Source: JAVBQB01 sp031549265
GTDB taxonomy: Bacteria > Bacillota > Clostridia > Oscillospirales > JAVBQB01
Assembly: GCA_031549265.1 (NCBI GenBank)
Contig: JAVBQB010000002.1
Location: 372,001 to 436,000 of the forward strand
Reading direction: 5' to 3'
Length of the DNA stretch: 64,000 nucleotides
Position 1 is the stretch's first letter. Each line of letters begins with the position of its first letter. The notes under the pieces are model-generated. The model worked only from the letters and a program-made list of their open reading frames with translations. It was not told the origin of the DNA and did no database searches. This document shows, piece after piece, positions 27,392 through 35,803 of this stretch. Both the position numbers and the translations under genes were made by a program.

Positions 27392-29293
27392 CTAATCTAT
27401 TTGCACCCATTCGCCGATACCGTCCGTGCTGTAGCCGCCCATTTGAGATAGACGATCCAGAAACTCGCTTGAAACCAGCAGGTCGCGAAAAGCCTCGAAA
27501 TGCGGTGTTCCGGCAAAAGTCTCGGCGATCAGGAAGTCATACTGTTCGACTGCGACGGGGACAAAATCGAGCCCCAGCGTGCGCGCCGCCGATAAAATGC
27601 CGAGACCGGAGTCCGCCTCGCCGCTCGCGATCTGGGTTGCAACCGAAATATGAGTGTATTCCTCGCGCGTATAGCCGTAGATCAAGTCGGAACTTATTCC
27701 AGCCTGGCACAGTAAATGATCGAGAAGTAGGCGGGTGCCCGCGCCCTTTTGGCGGTTGACGAATCTGACAGAGTCCCGGGTAAGGTCCTTGACGGTGTTG
27801 ATACCCAGCGGATTGCCGGGTTTTATAATGAAGCCCTGCGTTCTGCCGAAGCCGCGCATAAGACGCACGCCGCCTGACGGGAAGTTCTGCCGCACACATG
27901 ACACGTTGTAGCTTCCGTCTTGCGGATCGAGCAGGTGGATTCCGCTGATATGCGCCTGGCCCCGTTTTTGCGCGAGGATTCCGCCCATGCTGCCCACGTG
28001 CGAGGAAGAAATCCGGAAATCAGTGCCGATGACCGCGAGGTCGGAAAGTTCGTCCAGCGCCGGGTCGTGCGAGCCGATAACGCAGATGGTTCCCTGGATT
28101 TCTTCAAGTTCGCGCAACAGAGTCACTTCCACCGGCTGGCCCGCCTCAATGTGCTCTGAATCCTGAGGAACGCGGATCAGTCCGTCGGCCTTAACTATTG
28201 ATGTGACAACTCCGGCGCCTCTTTGAAGCTGGGTGGCGATCAGCTTGCCACCGATGCAGCCGAGTCGAACGCGGACGAATTCCTCGTACTTGAGCGATGA
28301 ATTGAGTCTGGTCGCTGTGACGGCGGTGACGGTTTGGGGCAGCCTGAGCTTCAGGCCGCCAAGCACTTCGGCGGCAACACTTACAAATTGCTCAGCTACA
28401 ATGACCGCCGAAACAGGATATCCGGGCAGACCGATAAAGGGTTTTCCCCGAACACTTCCGAGCAGGGCAGGTTTCCCCGGACGAATAGCGACGCCGTGCA
28501 GCAGAGTTTCGCCCGTGGACTGAAGGGCAAGCGCCGCGAGATCCTCCCTGCCGGCGGATGAACCTGCGCAAAGGAGTACGATGTCGCATTCCGCAGCGGC
28601 GCGTCCGATTGCCAGGATAATCGAATCAAGTTTATCCGAAACAACGGGGTAGGTCGTTGTATCTATGTCATACGCCCGGATCAAAGAGGAAATTATCTGG
28701 GAGTTAAACTCGATGATCTCGCCTTTTTCCGGATTGCTGCTGGATTGGACTATCTCGTCGCCGGTCGGGATAAAACCCGCGACCAGTCTCCGGCGAACAG
28801 GCAGCTGCGTAACACCGGAGGCGAGCAGCGCTCCGACAGCGGACGGCGTAATCCTGCAACCGGACGGCAGCAGCATTTCTCCTGCGCATATATCTTCGCC
28901 GATCTGCCGGACATGTTGCCATGGTACGGAGGCTGAGTATAGCTTTATGCCACCCTCGGTAAAAGTGACGTCCTCGATCATTACCACGCAGTCGCAGCCG
29001 TCCGGAACCGGATCACCGGTGTCAACCGGCACGTATTGATCAGAGGAGAGAAGCACAGGCGTTGACTCGGTGGCTCCGAACGTGAGCCTGGCCATAAGCG
29101 CGACACCGTCCATTGCACAGGACGCGTAGTGCGGCGCGCTGATTTTCGCGTAAACGGCGCGGGAGGTCACGCGGTCAAGCGCGGAAACGGTGGAGATAAG
29201 CTCTTCACCAACCGGCGTACAGTTCTTACCGATATATTCGCGAAACATATCGCGGGCTTCGCTCAATTTGGTATTTTTTAAATAGTTTTTCAT
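27392..29293 (-). CDS. MoeA-like molybdenum insertase fused to a PBP-like domain
   Basis: A 633-residue fusion. Residues about 1-400 are MoeA (domains with GDPVPDGCDCVVMIED, IPTGDEIV, and the molybdate-site stretch LLCAGSSAGREDLA). Residues about 400-630 are a PBP-like domain (ICVIGSHDPALDEL, FVNRQKGAGTRLLLDHLL, ADSGLGILSAARTLGL) of the kind used to bind oxyanions. This architecture is known in Clostridia and archaea. MoeA inserts Mo or W into adenylylated molybdopterin. ATG at 29293 is preferred, with GGAG nine bases upstream; an ATG at 29326 would overlap the upstream moeA. Confidence 0.92.
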   Translation of the reverse strand: MKNYLKNTKLSEARDMFREYIGKNCTPVGEELISTVSALDRVTSRAVYAKISAPHYASCAMDGVALMARLTFGATESTPVLLSSDQYVPVDTGDPVPDGCDCVVMIEDVTFTEGGIKLYSASVPWQHVRQIGEDICAGEMLLPSGCRITPSAVGALLASGVTQLPVRRRLVAGFIPTGDEIVQSSSNPEKGEIIEFNSQIISSLIRAYDIDTTTYPVVSDKLDSIILAIGRAAAECDIVLLCAGSSAGREDLAALALQSTGETLLHGVAIRPGKPALLGSVRGKPFIGLPGYPVSAVIVAEQFVSVAAEVLGGLKLRLPQTVTAVTATRLNSSLKYEEFVRVRLGCIGGKLIATQLQRGAGVVTSIVKADGLIRVPQDSEHIEAGQPVEVTLLRELEEIQGTICVIGSHDPALDELSDLAVIGTDFRISSSHVGSMGGILAQKRGQAHISGIHLLDPQDGSYNVSCVRQNFPSGGVRLMRGFGRTQGFIIKPGNPLGINTVKDLTRDSVRFVNRQKGAGTRLLLDHLLCQAGISSDLIYGYTREEYTHISVATQIASGEADSGLGILSAARTLGLDFVPVAVEQYDFLIAETFAGTPHFEAFRDLLVSSEFLDRLSQMGGYSTDGIGEWVQID

Positions 29294-29309
29294 TAAATGA
29301 AGCTCCAAA

Positions 29310-30533
29310 TCAAATTGGGTAAACATCGACCTCGGAATTCTCTAGTATTCCCTCGGCGTCCCGATCTACCATAATATATCCGTCGGCGGAAGACAAAACG
29401 CCGATCATGCCGGATTTTGCGTGCAGAGGATGTGCAATCAGTCGCTGTTCGCGTTTTTCGATCTTAACCATGACTATTTCTTCGCGTCCGTGGTTGCTCG
29501 CAATGTCGGAAGCAAGTGCGCAGCGCAGAGGGAACCGCTCATCCTTACGAGCGCCGGCCATCATACGAATCAGCGGGGCGACGAAAAGCTTGAAAACGAC
29601 AAACGCCGACAGCGGATGCCCGGGCAGACCGAATACAGGCTTGTCATCCACGAGTCCGGCAATGGTGGGTTTGCCGGGCTTAATCGCGATGCCGTGCAGG
29701 AATACGCCTGGACTGCCAAGTCTGTTGATGATATTCGCCGTCTGATCCTCAAGACCCACCGAGCTGCCGCCGGATATAATAAGCATATCGCACTTTATGA
29801 GCGCTTCTTTTGCCGCCGCGAGCAGCAGATCGGCGTCATCCGGGATAATACCGTACACTTCCGGCTCGCCGAGCGCCTCGCGGACGCACGCGGCAAGTGT
29901 GTCCGAGTTTACATCAAACATCTGAGCGCCGGAGAGCTCCGACCCCGCGGGGACGAGCTCGTCACCTGTGGATATAATTCCAACGACAGGCCTCCTGAAA
30001 ACGGTTACACTAGGGATGCCTGCCGACGCCATCGCGCCGATATGGCCAGAGTTTATAACCGTGCCCGATTCCAACAATGTCAGACCGGAGGAGACCTCAT
30101 CACCGCGAAAAATCAGATGGTCACCGGGAGCGACCGGTTTTTCGATAATAACGGTTTGACTGTCTGGCGCCTGGCAATATTCCTGCATGACCGCGCTGTC
30201 GGCGCCCTTCGGCAGCTGCCCGCCAGTTGGAATGAAGGCGCACTCACCGGGAGCAAGCTCAAAAACGGGGGATTCGCCCATTCGAACACTGCCCGCGAGA
30301 CGTAACATTGACGGCATTGATTCACTCGCTCCAAAAGTGTCACATGCCCGGACGGCGTAACCGTCTATCATTGAGCGGTCGAAGCCCGGAATATCGATCT
30401 TTGAGACAACATTTTCAGCTAGAACACACCCAAGTGACTGCGAAATATGCAGCACACTAAAATCATGTACTCTTTTGGTGCACTTTTTGGTGATTAATTC
30501 GAACGCTTTTGATGGAGAAACAATACTTAACAA
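29310..30533 (-). CDS. moeA: Molybdopterin molybdotransferase MoeA
   Basis: A 407-residue single MoeA without the extra domain. Landmarks: IDIPGFDRSMIDGYAVRA, ISTGDELVPAG, IISGGSSVGLED, GKPVFGLPGHPLSAF near the C-terminal half, and the domain IV end. It completes the cofactor by joining metal and adenylylated pterin. It starts at TTG (30533) with AAGGAG seven bases upstream; the frame is open 15 codons further back. Two MoeA paralogues in tandem suggest separate Mo and W handling, an inference. Confidence 0.93.
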   Translation of the reverse strand: MLSIVSPSKAFELITKKCTKRVHDFSVLHISQSLGCVLAENVVSKIDIPGFDRSMIDGYAVRACDTFGASESMPSMLRLAGSVRMGESPVFELAPGECAFIPTGGQLPKGADSAVMQEYCQAPDSQTVIIEKPVAPGDHLIFRGDEVSSGLTLLESGTVINSGHIGAMASAGIPSVTVFRRPVVGIISTGDELVPAGSELSGAQMFDVNSDTLAACVREALGEPEVYGIIPDDADLLLAAAKEALIKCDMLIISGGSSVGLEDQTANIINRLGSPGVFLHGIAIKPGKPTIAGLVDDKPVFGLPGHPLSAFVVFKLFVAPLIRMMAGARKDERFPLRCALASDIASNHGREEIVMVKIEKREQRLIAHPLHAKSGMIGVLSSADGYIMVDRDAEGILENSEVDVYPI

Positions 30534-30610
30534 TTGACAACTCCTTGTTGAATGGTTATTATTAGAGCAATAAAGCAAAACCGATATAAAATAATAATTT
30601 GTACAGAATA

Positions 30611-30639
30611 TTGCACATTTGCACCGATTATGATATTAT
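30611..30639 (+). promoter_or_regulatory. SigA promoter of mogA
   Basis: TTGCAC (30611-30616), 17-base spacer, TATTAT (30634-30639), with TG one base before the -10. It lies 30 bases ahead of mogA in the divergent region shared with moeA. Confidence 0.7.
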
Positions 30640-30669
30640 TAAAAAACTGACAATAAGGTAAGATGGTTT

Positions 30670-31155
30670 ATGCGGGTAGGAATAATTACGGTTTCGGACC
30701 GGTGTTCGAGACAAGAATGCGTTGACGAAAGCGGAAAGCGCATAATGGATATTTTGAGTGAGCGGAACGAAGAAATTGCGTTTTATTGTACTTTGCCGGA
30801 CGAGCGCACGTTAGTTTCAAATGTGCTTTTGCAAAGATGTGAAGAATCAATTTGCGATCTGATCCTAACGACGGGCGGCACAGGTTTTTCGCCGAGAGAT
30901 GTTACGCCGGAAGCGACGCTGGATATTATTGAACGGCATGTGCCGGGAATTCCGGAGGAAATGCGCCGTGTAAGTATGCAAAAGACGCCGAATGCCATGC
31001 TTTCCAGAGCGGTCGCCGGAATACGCGGGAGGACGCTGATCGTGAACCTGCCCGGCAGCGTAAAGGCGGTCACAGAGTGTCTGGAGGCCATACTTCCAGC
31101 GCTGTCTCATGGAATAGAGGTGCTGCGCGGTGAAGTAGGCAGCTGCGGCAGATGA
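30670..31155 (+). CDS. mogA: Molybdopterin adenylyltransferase MogA/MoaB
   Basis: A 161-residue enzyme that adenylylates molybdopterin before metal insertion by MoeA. The MogA/MoaB fold is shown by the ITVSDRCSR start, the nucleotide loop LTTGGTGFSPRDVTPEAT, and the LIVNLPGSVKAVTECL end. It is transcribed away from the two moeA genes and the tup operon, from its own promoter. The MogA versus MoaB name cannot be decided from length alone. Confidence 0.93.
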   Translation: MRVGIITVSDRCSRQECVDESGKRIMDILSERNEEIAFYCTLPDERTLVSNVLLQRCEESICDLILTTGGTGFSPRDVTPEATLDIIERHVPGIPEEMRRVSMQKTPNAMLSRAVAGIRGRTLIVNLPGSVKAVTECLEAILPALSHGIEVLRGEVGSCGR

Positions 31156-31462
31156 AAGCAAAGCATCCGCGGCATTATTAACGCGACAATTCTGCACGCG
31201 ACAATTCAGCGCACTGATTATATCGTCAGTAGAGTTCCCGGCACGTGAAAGCGGGCATGATTCATACAATGAAAACTATTTCGTCAAAAAGCGCTGTTAT
31301 TATGCAAATACTCCCGGATTACAACGGTTTAATATTAAACTTTACCCATGAAGTATATATAAGCTGCGGCAGCTTAGCGAGAAATAAAGCCTGAATAACG
31401 AAAGACATAGCTTATTAGATCGTCAATATTAACATATAATTACGGAGCTACGGAGGAAAGTA
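31156..31462. other. Intergenic stretch with a tandem repeat
   Basis: 307 bases between mogA and the HTH gene. It holds a 15-base tandem duplication (ACGCGACAATTCTGC at 31181-31195, ACGCGACAATTCAGC at 31196-31210) and TATAAT at 31435-31440, which may be the -10 of the next gene (weak TTATTA at 31412). I see no ORF with a ribosome binding site and no known RNA. Confidence 0.5.
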
Positions 31463-32146
31463 ATGTTTACTAAAGAGTTCGTCAGCAAGTTAAAGCGCAC
31501 AAATGTAAGTGTGGATGGGGAAAAGACGCGGGACAGGGTGGAAGCGCTCTGGAAGCCTGCGTCCAAAACGGTCAAGGACAAGATTGAGGAGCTGGCGGGC
31601 ATCGCCCGGACAACCATTTACCGCTGTTACAGAACGGGAAGCATATCTGTTAAGCTCATTGTGCCGATGGCGCAGCTTCTTAACGTAAATCCGTTTTATC
31701 TCACTGGAGAAGTGGATGAAAACACCCCGTGTACAGATGAAGTGATCGAAGATTTCCTCAACCAGAAGGGTTATGCGAAAAAGCTCAAAGAGTGGAAGAA
31801 CAACTCGCAGAACAAGTCGGCAAAGAGAACAAAAAAATCTGAGCTCGCCGGTGACGACGAGGCGGCCGAAGTCGAACTGGAAGTTGTTGAAAATGAGATG
31901 GACACATCGATGGATGATCTTTCTGATTCCGAAATAGCCGCAAGGAAACTGGAGAAATCAACGGAGCTAGCGGCAAAAGGATCGCCTATGCCGATTAAAT
32001 CGCTGACTCCCAAGCTTCAGGCGTATGTGGATACGCTGACAGAAGAGGATCTTGTTGTGCTTCTGCGCGCACTGATGATTAGAGCCAAAGCCGACGAAGA
32101 CGACGCTCAGCTAGCCACGATGCTAAAGCTGGTGCTTCTGTCCTGA
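31463..32146 (+). CDS. HTH protein with acidic linker, function unknown
   Basis: A 227-residue protein I cannot place in a named family. Residues about 25-85 read as a helix-turn-helix domain (VKDKIEELAGIARTTIYRC, then SVKLIVPMAQLLNVNPFYLTGE), like a small XRE domain without a clear repressor tail. Residues about 110-165 form a charged linker: lysine-rich first, then glutamate/aspartate-rich. Residues about 175-227 are helical (LTPKLQAYVDTLTEEDLVVLLRALMIRAK). GGAGG lies a few bases before ATG. It converges with the thioesterase gene, five bases from its stop. A DNA-binding regulator is the likeliest role. Confidence 0.75.
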   Translation: MFTKEFVSKLKRTNVSVDGEKTRDRVEALWKPASKTVKDKIEELAGIARTTIYRCYRTGSISVKLIVPMAQLLNVNPFYLTGEVDENTPCTDEVIEDFLNQKGYAKKLKEWKNNSQNKSAKRTKKSELAGDDEAAEVELEVVENEMDTSMDDLSDSEIAARKLEKSTELAAKGSPMPIKSLTPKLQAYVDTLTEEDLVVLLRALMIRAKADEDDAQLATMLKLVLLS

Positions 32147-32151
32147 GCAGT

Positions 32152-32895
32152 TTATTTCGGCTTAATCAGCGAGATGAAACAGGTTGAGCCGCAGACCGTT
32201 CCGCGGGTCAGCAGACCATCGCCCGTCGCGGCGGATTTGATGCTGAGCGTATCAGTCGGCAGGACTTCATGGACAAAGTTTATGTGCAGTTCATCGATCT
32301 CAATACCGCGCGCGATGTCCAGGGGCATCGAGTTCATGGCGTAATCCAGGTATACCGTGTTATTGACATGGTCGTTGCAATCGAGTTCGCTGTACTGCAC
32401 CTGATGGTTCAGCTCGGGTGAGTTTTCAAATATGCCGTCGGTAGCGGTCAGCCGCCGCGGCTCAATATCTACGCCCAGATTACCTGCGTGCGGCACGTCG
32501 AAGCCAAGCTCCGAGGGACGGAGCACCTTGTGATTTACGACGTCAATCAAGCCCCAGCTGCCTGTCCAGTAAAGCAGGCGATTGCCGCTTTCGTCCAGCA
32601 TGTCGCCGTTACGTTTGAACACGGCCCGCTCAACGCACGCCGACCAGGTGCGCACCTCCACAGGCTGGCAGTATTCGGGCATGCGATTGACTTTTATGGA
32701 CATTCGGCTTACCATGAAGGCCTTTCCGGTGTCCTTCAGCTGACTGTAGCTGAGACCGAGCGCAACGCAGTGGTTATCGCTCGTGTTATTCATGATTCTG
32801 AGCAGTGACGAGGGTTTTATCCTGGCGGAAACGTCCAGGTCATAGTAACAGATCACGTATCTTTCGGAATAAACGTCGCTCAACGCTTGCCACAT
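32152..32895 (-). CDS. Acyl-ACP thioesterase, FatA/FatB type
   Basis: A 247-residue double hot-dog thioesterase that frees fatty acids from acyl carrier protein. Landmarks: the start YVICYYDLDVSARIKPSSLLRIM, the first hot-dog helix region VALGLSYSQLKDTGKAFMVSRMSIKV, and, in the second half, SELDCNDHVNNTVYLDYAMN, which holds the catalytic Asn/His. ATG at 32895 is chosen because GGGGAA lies nearby; GTG at 32919 is possible. In fermenting Clostridia such enzymes are thought to tune acyl-chain supply. Confidence 0.9.
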   Translation of the reverse strand: MWQALSDVYSERYVICYYDLDVSARIKPSSLLRIMNNTSDNHCVALGLSYSQLKDTGKAFMVSRMSIKVNRMPEYCQPVEVRTWSACVERAVFKRNGDMLDESGNRLLYWTGSWGLIDVVNHKVLRPSELGFDVPHAGNLGVDIEPRRLTATDGIFENSPELNHQVQYSELDCNDHVNNTVYLDYAMNSMPLDIARGIEIDELHINFVHEVLPTDTLSIKSAATGDGLLTRGTVCGSTCFISLIKPK

Positions 32896-32939
32896 CCGTT
32901 TCCCCGTATTTTGCCTCACAAGTGAACAGGTTTGCTTTT

Positions 32940-32968
32940 ATTATATGTTATTAAGAAGAATTATACAA
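32940..32968 (-). promoter_or_regulatory. Promoter of the thioesterase gene
   Basis: On the minus strand TTGTAT (32963-32968), 17-base spacer, TATAAT (32940-32945). It lies about 45 bases ahead of the start codon. Confidence 0.65.
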
Positions 32969-33010
32969 GTCCGGTGTTTTACCCAGGGACTTGCTTATAG
33001 TGAAAACGGA

Positions 33011-33060
33011 AAATCAACAGGCTTCGGATCATGTGCAAGCTCCGAAGCCTGTTGATTTTT
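33011..33060. terminator. Perfect 18-bp hairpin, terminator-like
   Basis: AAATCAACAGGCTTCGGA (33011-33028), 12-base loop, TCCGAAGCCTGTTGATTT (33041-33058), with five T on the plus strand and TTTTCCGTTTT on the minus strand. No gene ends close by on either strand. It may stop transcripts coming from the riboswitch region on the right or read-through from the left. Confidence 0.7.
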
Positions 33061-33388
33061 GGAGGTATTATCACTTCTTATTTAAAAGGAGAGTGACTGG
33101 TTAGTAGTTAGCGGCTTGGACAAACCGATCGGAAGAAATCTGTTTTTCACAAACACGTCAAACACTCAAACTTTGATGCACTGTAGTTTGCTAGCCGCGC
33201 GGTCAGAATCAGCGCGGACATGCAACGCACGGCACAGAGCCCTAGAGAAAATACGCGGCGCATTCTAAATGTTGAGCTCAATACGCTGAGCTATTCTCCT
33301 AACAAAGGGAAACAGAAAATACCGGTTGCGGCTGACGAAAATCGTATTATTGACAGGAGAGAGTTTGCCAATAATGCAAACGGTATTT
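33061..33388. other. Non-coding stretch, probable gene debris
   Basis: No ORF here has a ribosome binding site and family-like sequence. On the minus strand it lies directly downstream of the riboswitch and the broken ORF, so it probably holds the decayed remainder of the regulated gene. Confidence 0.4.
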
Positions 33389-33484
33389 TCATGTGGCGCA
33401 GGAGAGCCGCGCCAGTCCCCCGACGGCCGTTGCGAATATAGACACGGACAGAATATTTACGGCTGACAACGTAAATTTGTCCAT
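33389..33484 (-). pseudogene. Truncated ORF downstream of the cobalamin riboswitch
   Basis: A 31-codon ORF begins at ATG 33484, the first reading frame after the riboswitch terminator, and stops at 33389. Its product (MDKFTLSAVNILSVSIFATA, then VGGLARLSCAT) has a hydrophobic helix like a signal peptide or first membrane segment. The frames beyond it carry short open pieces but no continuing domain. I read it as the head of a lost membrane or secreted protein. The ribosome binding site is poor. A real microprotein is possible but less likely. Confidence 0.45.
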
Positions 33485-33527
33485 TATCACGTAAGTAAGC
33501 AGCTGGGGAAAAATATGCGAAATAAAA

Positions 33528-33553
33528 TGTCCGTATCCAAAAGGATACGGACA
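33528..33553 (-). terminator. Terminator of the cobalamin riboswitch (expression platform)
   Basis: On the minus strand TGTCCGTATCC, TTTT loop, GGATACGGACA, then TTTTATTT. A perfect 11-bp stem about 50 bases after the aptamer, in the place expected for ligand-controlled termination. Confidence 0.8.
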
Positions 33554-33594
33554 AAAATCCGAATGATAAACAAACCCATACCCCAGAGGAAATC

Positions 33595-33765
33595 ACGGAC
33601 TCAGGCAGGTCTACCGACTCAGCTTCATCTTACTCTGACGCCTTCCCGTTAATTAAAAACAGTGGCATTTAGTCATTTCATCAGCATCACGGTTACTGGG
33701 ATAGTCGAAGAATCGCACTTCGTTCTCTATTAGCGCACAGCGCACCTGAAACCATCGCAATATTC
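33595..33765 (-). ncRNA. Cobalamin (AdoCbl-type) riboswitch aptamer
   Basis: Read on the minus strand, the conserved blocks occur in order: GGTTTCAGGTGCG, TAATAGAGAACGAAGTGCG, TATCCCAGTAACCGTGA, ATGCCACTG, GGGAAGGCG, AAGATGAAG, and the B12 box GTCGGTAGACCTGCCTGA (33604-33616 region). Spacing is normal and no block is missing. Such aptamers bind adenosylcobalamin and usually shut off transport or synthesis genes when the vitamin is plentiful. An intrinsic terminator follows at 33528-33553. No intact gene lies downstream on this strand. Exact ends are approximate. Confidence 0.92.
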
Positions 33766-33919
33766 AATTTGTGCTATTGTAACACTCATTGGCTAAAATA
33801 TATATAATAAAATTGCGATAAATATGGTAAAGATATAATAAGTTACCGACAAATGACCAAACCAAAACGGAAAAATCATATAATCTGTCAGAATGTGCGG
33901 GGTAAAAAATAAGCCGGTT
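33766..33919. other. AT-rich gap upstream of the riboswitch
   Basis: Very AT-rich, with several TATAAT/TATATA-like stretches on the minus strand (for example at 33800-33812 and 33834-33840), probably holding the riboswitch promoter. I could not pick one convincing -35/-10 pair. No terminator is obvious after the ABC permease stop at 33920. Confidence 0.4.
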
Positions 33920-35803
33920 TTATTGAGCGTTAGTGTTCAATTGCAGTGTCACCTTTTTCAGAGCGTTTTGGAAATTGGTAAAGCTGTCGTCAATAAAGAG
34001 CGAGATTTGCCAGTATCCTTCGTAAGCGGGCGTTAAACTGTCGGCGTTTTTATCGGTATATTCAATTCTCAGATACGAGCCTCCTGAAAATCCGATGTAA
34101 AAGTGCTGAACTCCGTCAATCATTCCAACCGGAGGACGACGACCCTCTTTGACGTCTTGCAGAATAGCCGAGTAAAGAGTCGCGGCGTCTTCATTAGATA
34201 ACGCGAAAGATTTGTATTCAGGCTCATCCAGAACAAACTCGCAGGATATAATATTTGAATTTGCAAAGAACGCGGGGTTATAATATTTGCTTAGATATTC
34301 CTCGCTGAAAAACAGTTTTTCACGAATTTGCAAAGTGTCGTCAGCTTGCGGACTGGAGGCAAAAATACGATACTGCCGGGTGATAACGCCGCCATTTTTC
34401 AGCTTATAGTTGATATTAAATGGGGTCTCGTAGCTGGTGCTTGAAGAAGCCGATCTTCTGAGCCCCTCTAATTTTTGAGAAAGCATGAGTTTATGAAGCT
34501 CCACGATCGTTTCAATGTTTTGTTTTTCGGCAAAAATGCCCGGGAAGTGTGGTTCCAAAGAATAAAAGTATTTAGAGAACTCGCCGGGTGTCATCGAGGA
34601 TTCGTCTGCATTCCCGACAGGCATTGTGCCAGCCGCAAAAACTTCAGCGTTGGCGTTTAAAGTGCCGACCGAGGCGTAGGCTATCTCATCGACGTCCGGA
34701 ACCGTTTTTTCATAGCCGAAAACGTCAAACACAATGGCAAGGTAACTTACAATCACAACCACGCCCAGAATGGCAAACGTCTTCAGCGCCGGTTTCCAGA
34801 TGCGGAAGGACTTTTTCAGCATAACCTCCGCAGCAAAGCATCCGATCGCCGCACAGATCAGGGATATGGGGAGAATCGAGATACGGTCGGTGAGGCCGAA
34901 TACGTTTGTGAGCATTGTTTCTGCGAGCAGCATAAAGGTGAGGGCGAAGCTGTATTTGAACACCGGACGCAGAACGCGCGTGGAAACGATGTCTCCGGAG
35001 ACCTCGGCGTGCCGCGCGCGGAAGATGAGAAGCGACAGCGCTGACAGCAGGATTCCCACGGCTGTGAATATGATAAGGTAAGCGGTGACCGGCGGCGCGT
35101 TTTCGAGCGTAAAAAGAAATCGGCTGGCCTTCATCGGAATCCACATCATCGGGGACAGCCAGAAATAACTTGCTCCACCCACACTTCCGCTGAAACCGTA
35201 GACCAGCTGACCAAGTTTAAGGTCAGCCTGCGTTGCGTAAAAAGCGTAAATGAAGTTTATGACGAAATAGTAGCCGAAAAACGCGATGACATGTCCGGTG
35301 CATACGGCGCAGAGCAAGCCGATGGAAAAGAAGCCGACGCTGACCGCGAGCATAGTGCCGAGCCAGGCACACACATCGGCAATCGCCGACGGAACGCCGG
35401 ACGCCGCCGCCATGCCGAGCAGCACGAGAAAAGTGACCAGAATCGGCATGATGAGCATACTCAGACCGGATAGATAGTTTGTGACAAACAAGCCGCTTCG
35501 CTTGACAGGCGCCGAGAAATAAAATACGGATGACGCGCCGCCGAACATCCAGTTATATGTCGCCCAAACGGCCATTATTGCGGCAATCGCTATGAATACA
35601 GTGCCAAAAGTCGCGGCGCTGGCGAACATGGTAAAAAAGTGGTCACCATTCTGCGACCCGGATAAGGAGTGGTAGAGGTTGTCGTTCAGTACCCTCGGAA
35701 AACAAACCAGCAAGAACGCAGCGGTTACCGCCGGAAGAATCCAGAACCGCTTGTAATTGCCTGTGAAAATTGCCCTGTTAAAGAAGGATGTCTTTGACGG
35801 CAT
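33920..35803 (-). CDS. ABC-2 type permease of a GntR-regulated exporter
   Basis: A 627-residue membrane protein with about ten hydrophobic segments: six within residues 20-260, more around 280-370, then a long extracytoplasmic C-terminal region (about 375-600), with no named domain. It lies in one operon with a YtrB-like ATPase and a YtrA-like GntR repressor, an arrangement known for envelope-stress or antibiotic-responsive ABC systems. The substrate is unknown. ATG at 35803 is chosen because GGGAGGTGA lies just upstream; it overlaps the ATPase gene by 26 bases. Confidence 0.82.
   Translation of the reverse strand: MPSKTSFFNRAIFTGNYKRFWILPAVTAAFLLVCFPRVLNDNLYHSLSGSQNGDHFFTMFASAATFGTVFIAIAAIMAVWATYNWMFGGASSVFYFSAPVKRSGLFVTNYLSGLSMLIMPILVTFLVLLGMAAASGVPSAIADVCAWLGTMLAVSVGFFSIGLLCAVCTGHVIAFFGYYFVINFIYAFYATQADLKLGQLVYGFSGSVGGASYFWLSPMMWIPMKASRFLFTLENAPPVTAYLIIFTAVGILLSALSLLIFRARHAEVSGDIVSTRVLRPVFKYSFALTFMLLAETMLTNVFGLTDRISILPISLICAAIGCFAAEVMLKKSFRIWKPALKTFAILGVVVIVSYLAIVFDVFGYEKTVPDVDEIAYASVGTLNANAEVFAAGTMPVGNADESSMTPGEFSKYFYSLEPHFPGIFAEKQNIETIVELHKLMLSQKLEGLRRSASSSTSYETPFNINYKLKNGGVITRQYRIFASSPQADDTLQIREKLFFSEEYLSKYYNPAFFANSNIISCEFVLDEPEYKSFALSNEDAATLYSAILQDVKEGRRPPVGMIDGVQHFYIGFSGGSYLRIEYTDKNADSLTPAYEGYWQISLFIDDSFTNFQNALKKVTLQLNTNAQ

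Noticed and set aside
33389..33570. Resemblance of the frame around 33400-33560 (minus) to a DppC-type permease segment
   Set aside because: The likeness (a short HIFPQLL-like stretch) runs through the riboswitch terminator and is too short and hydrophobic to trust.
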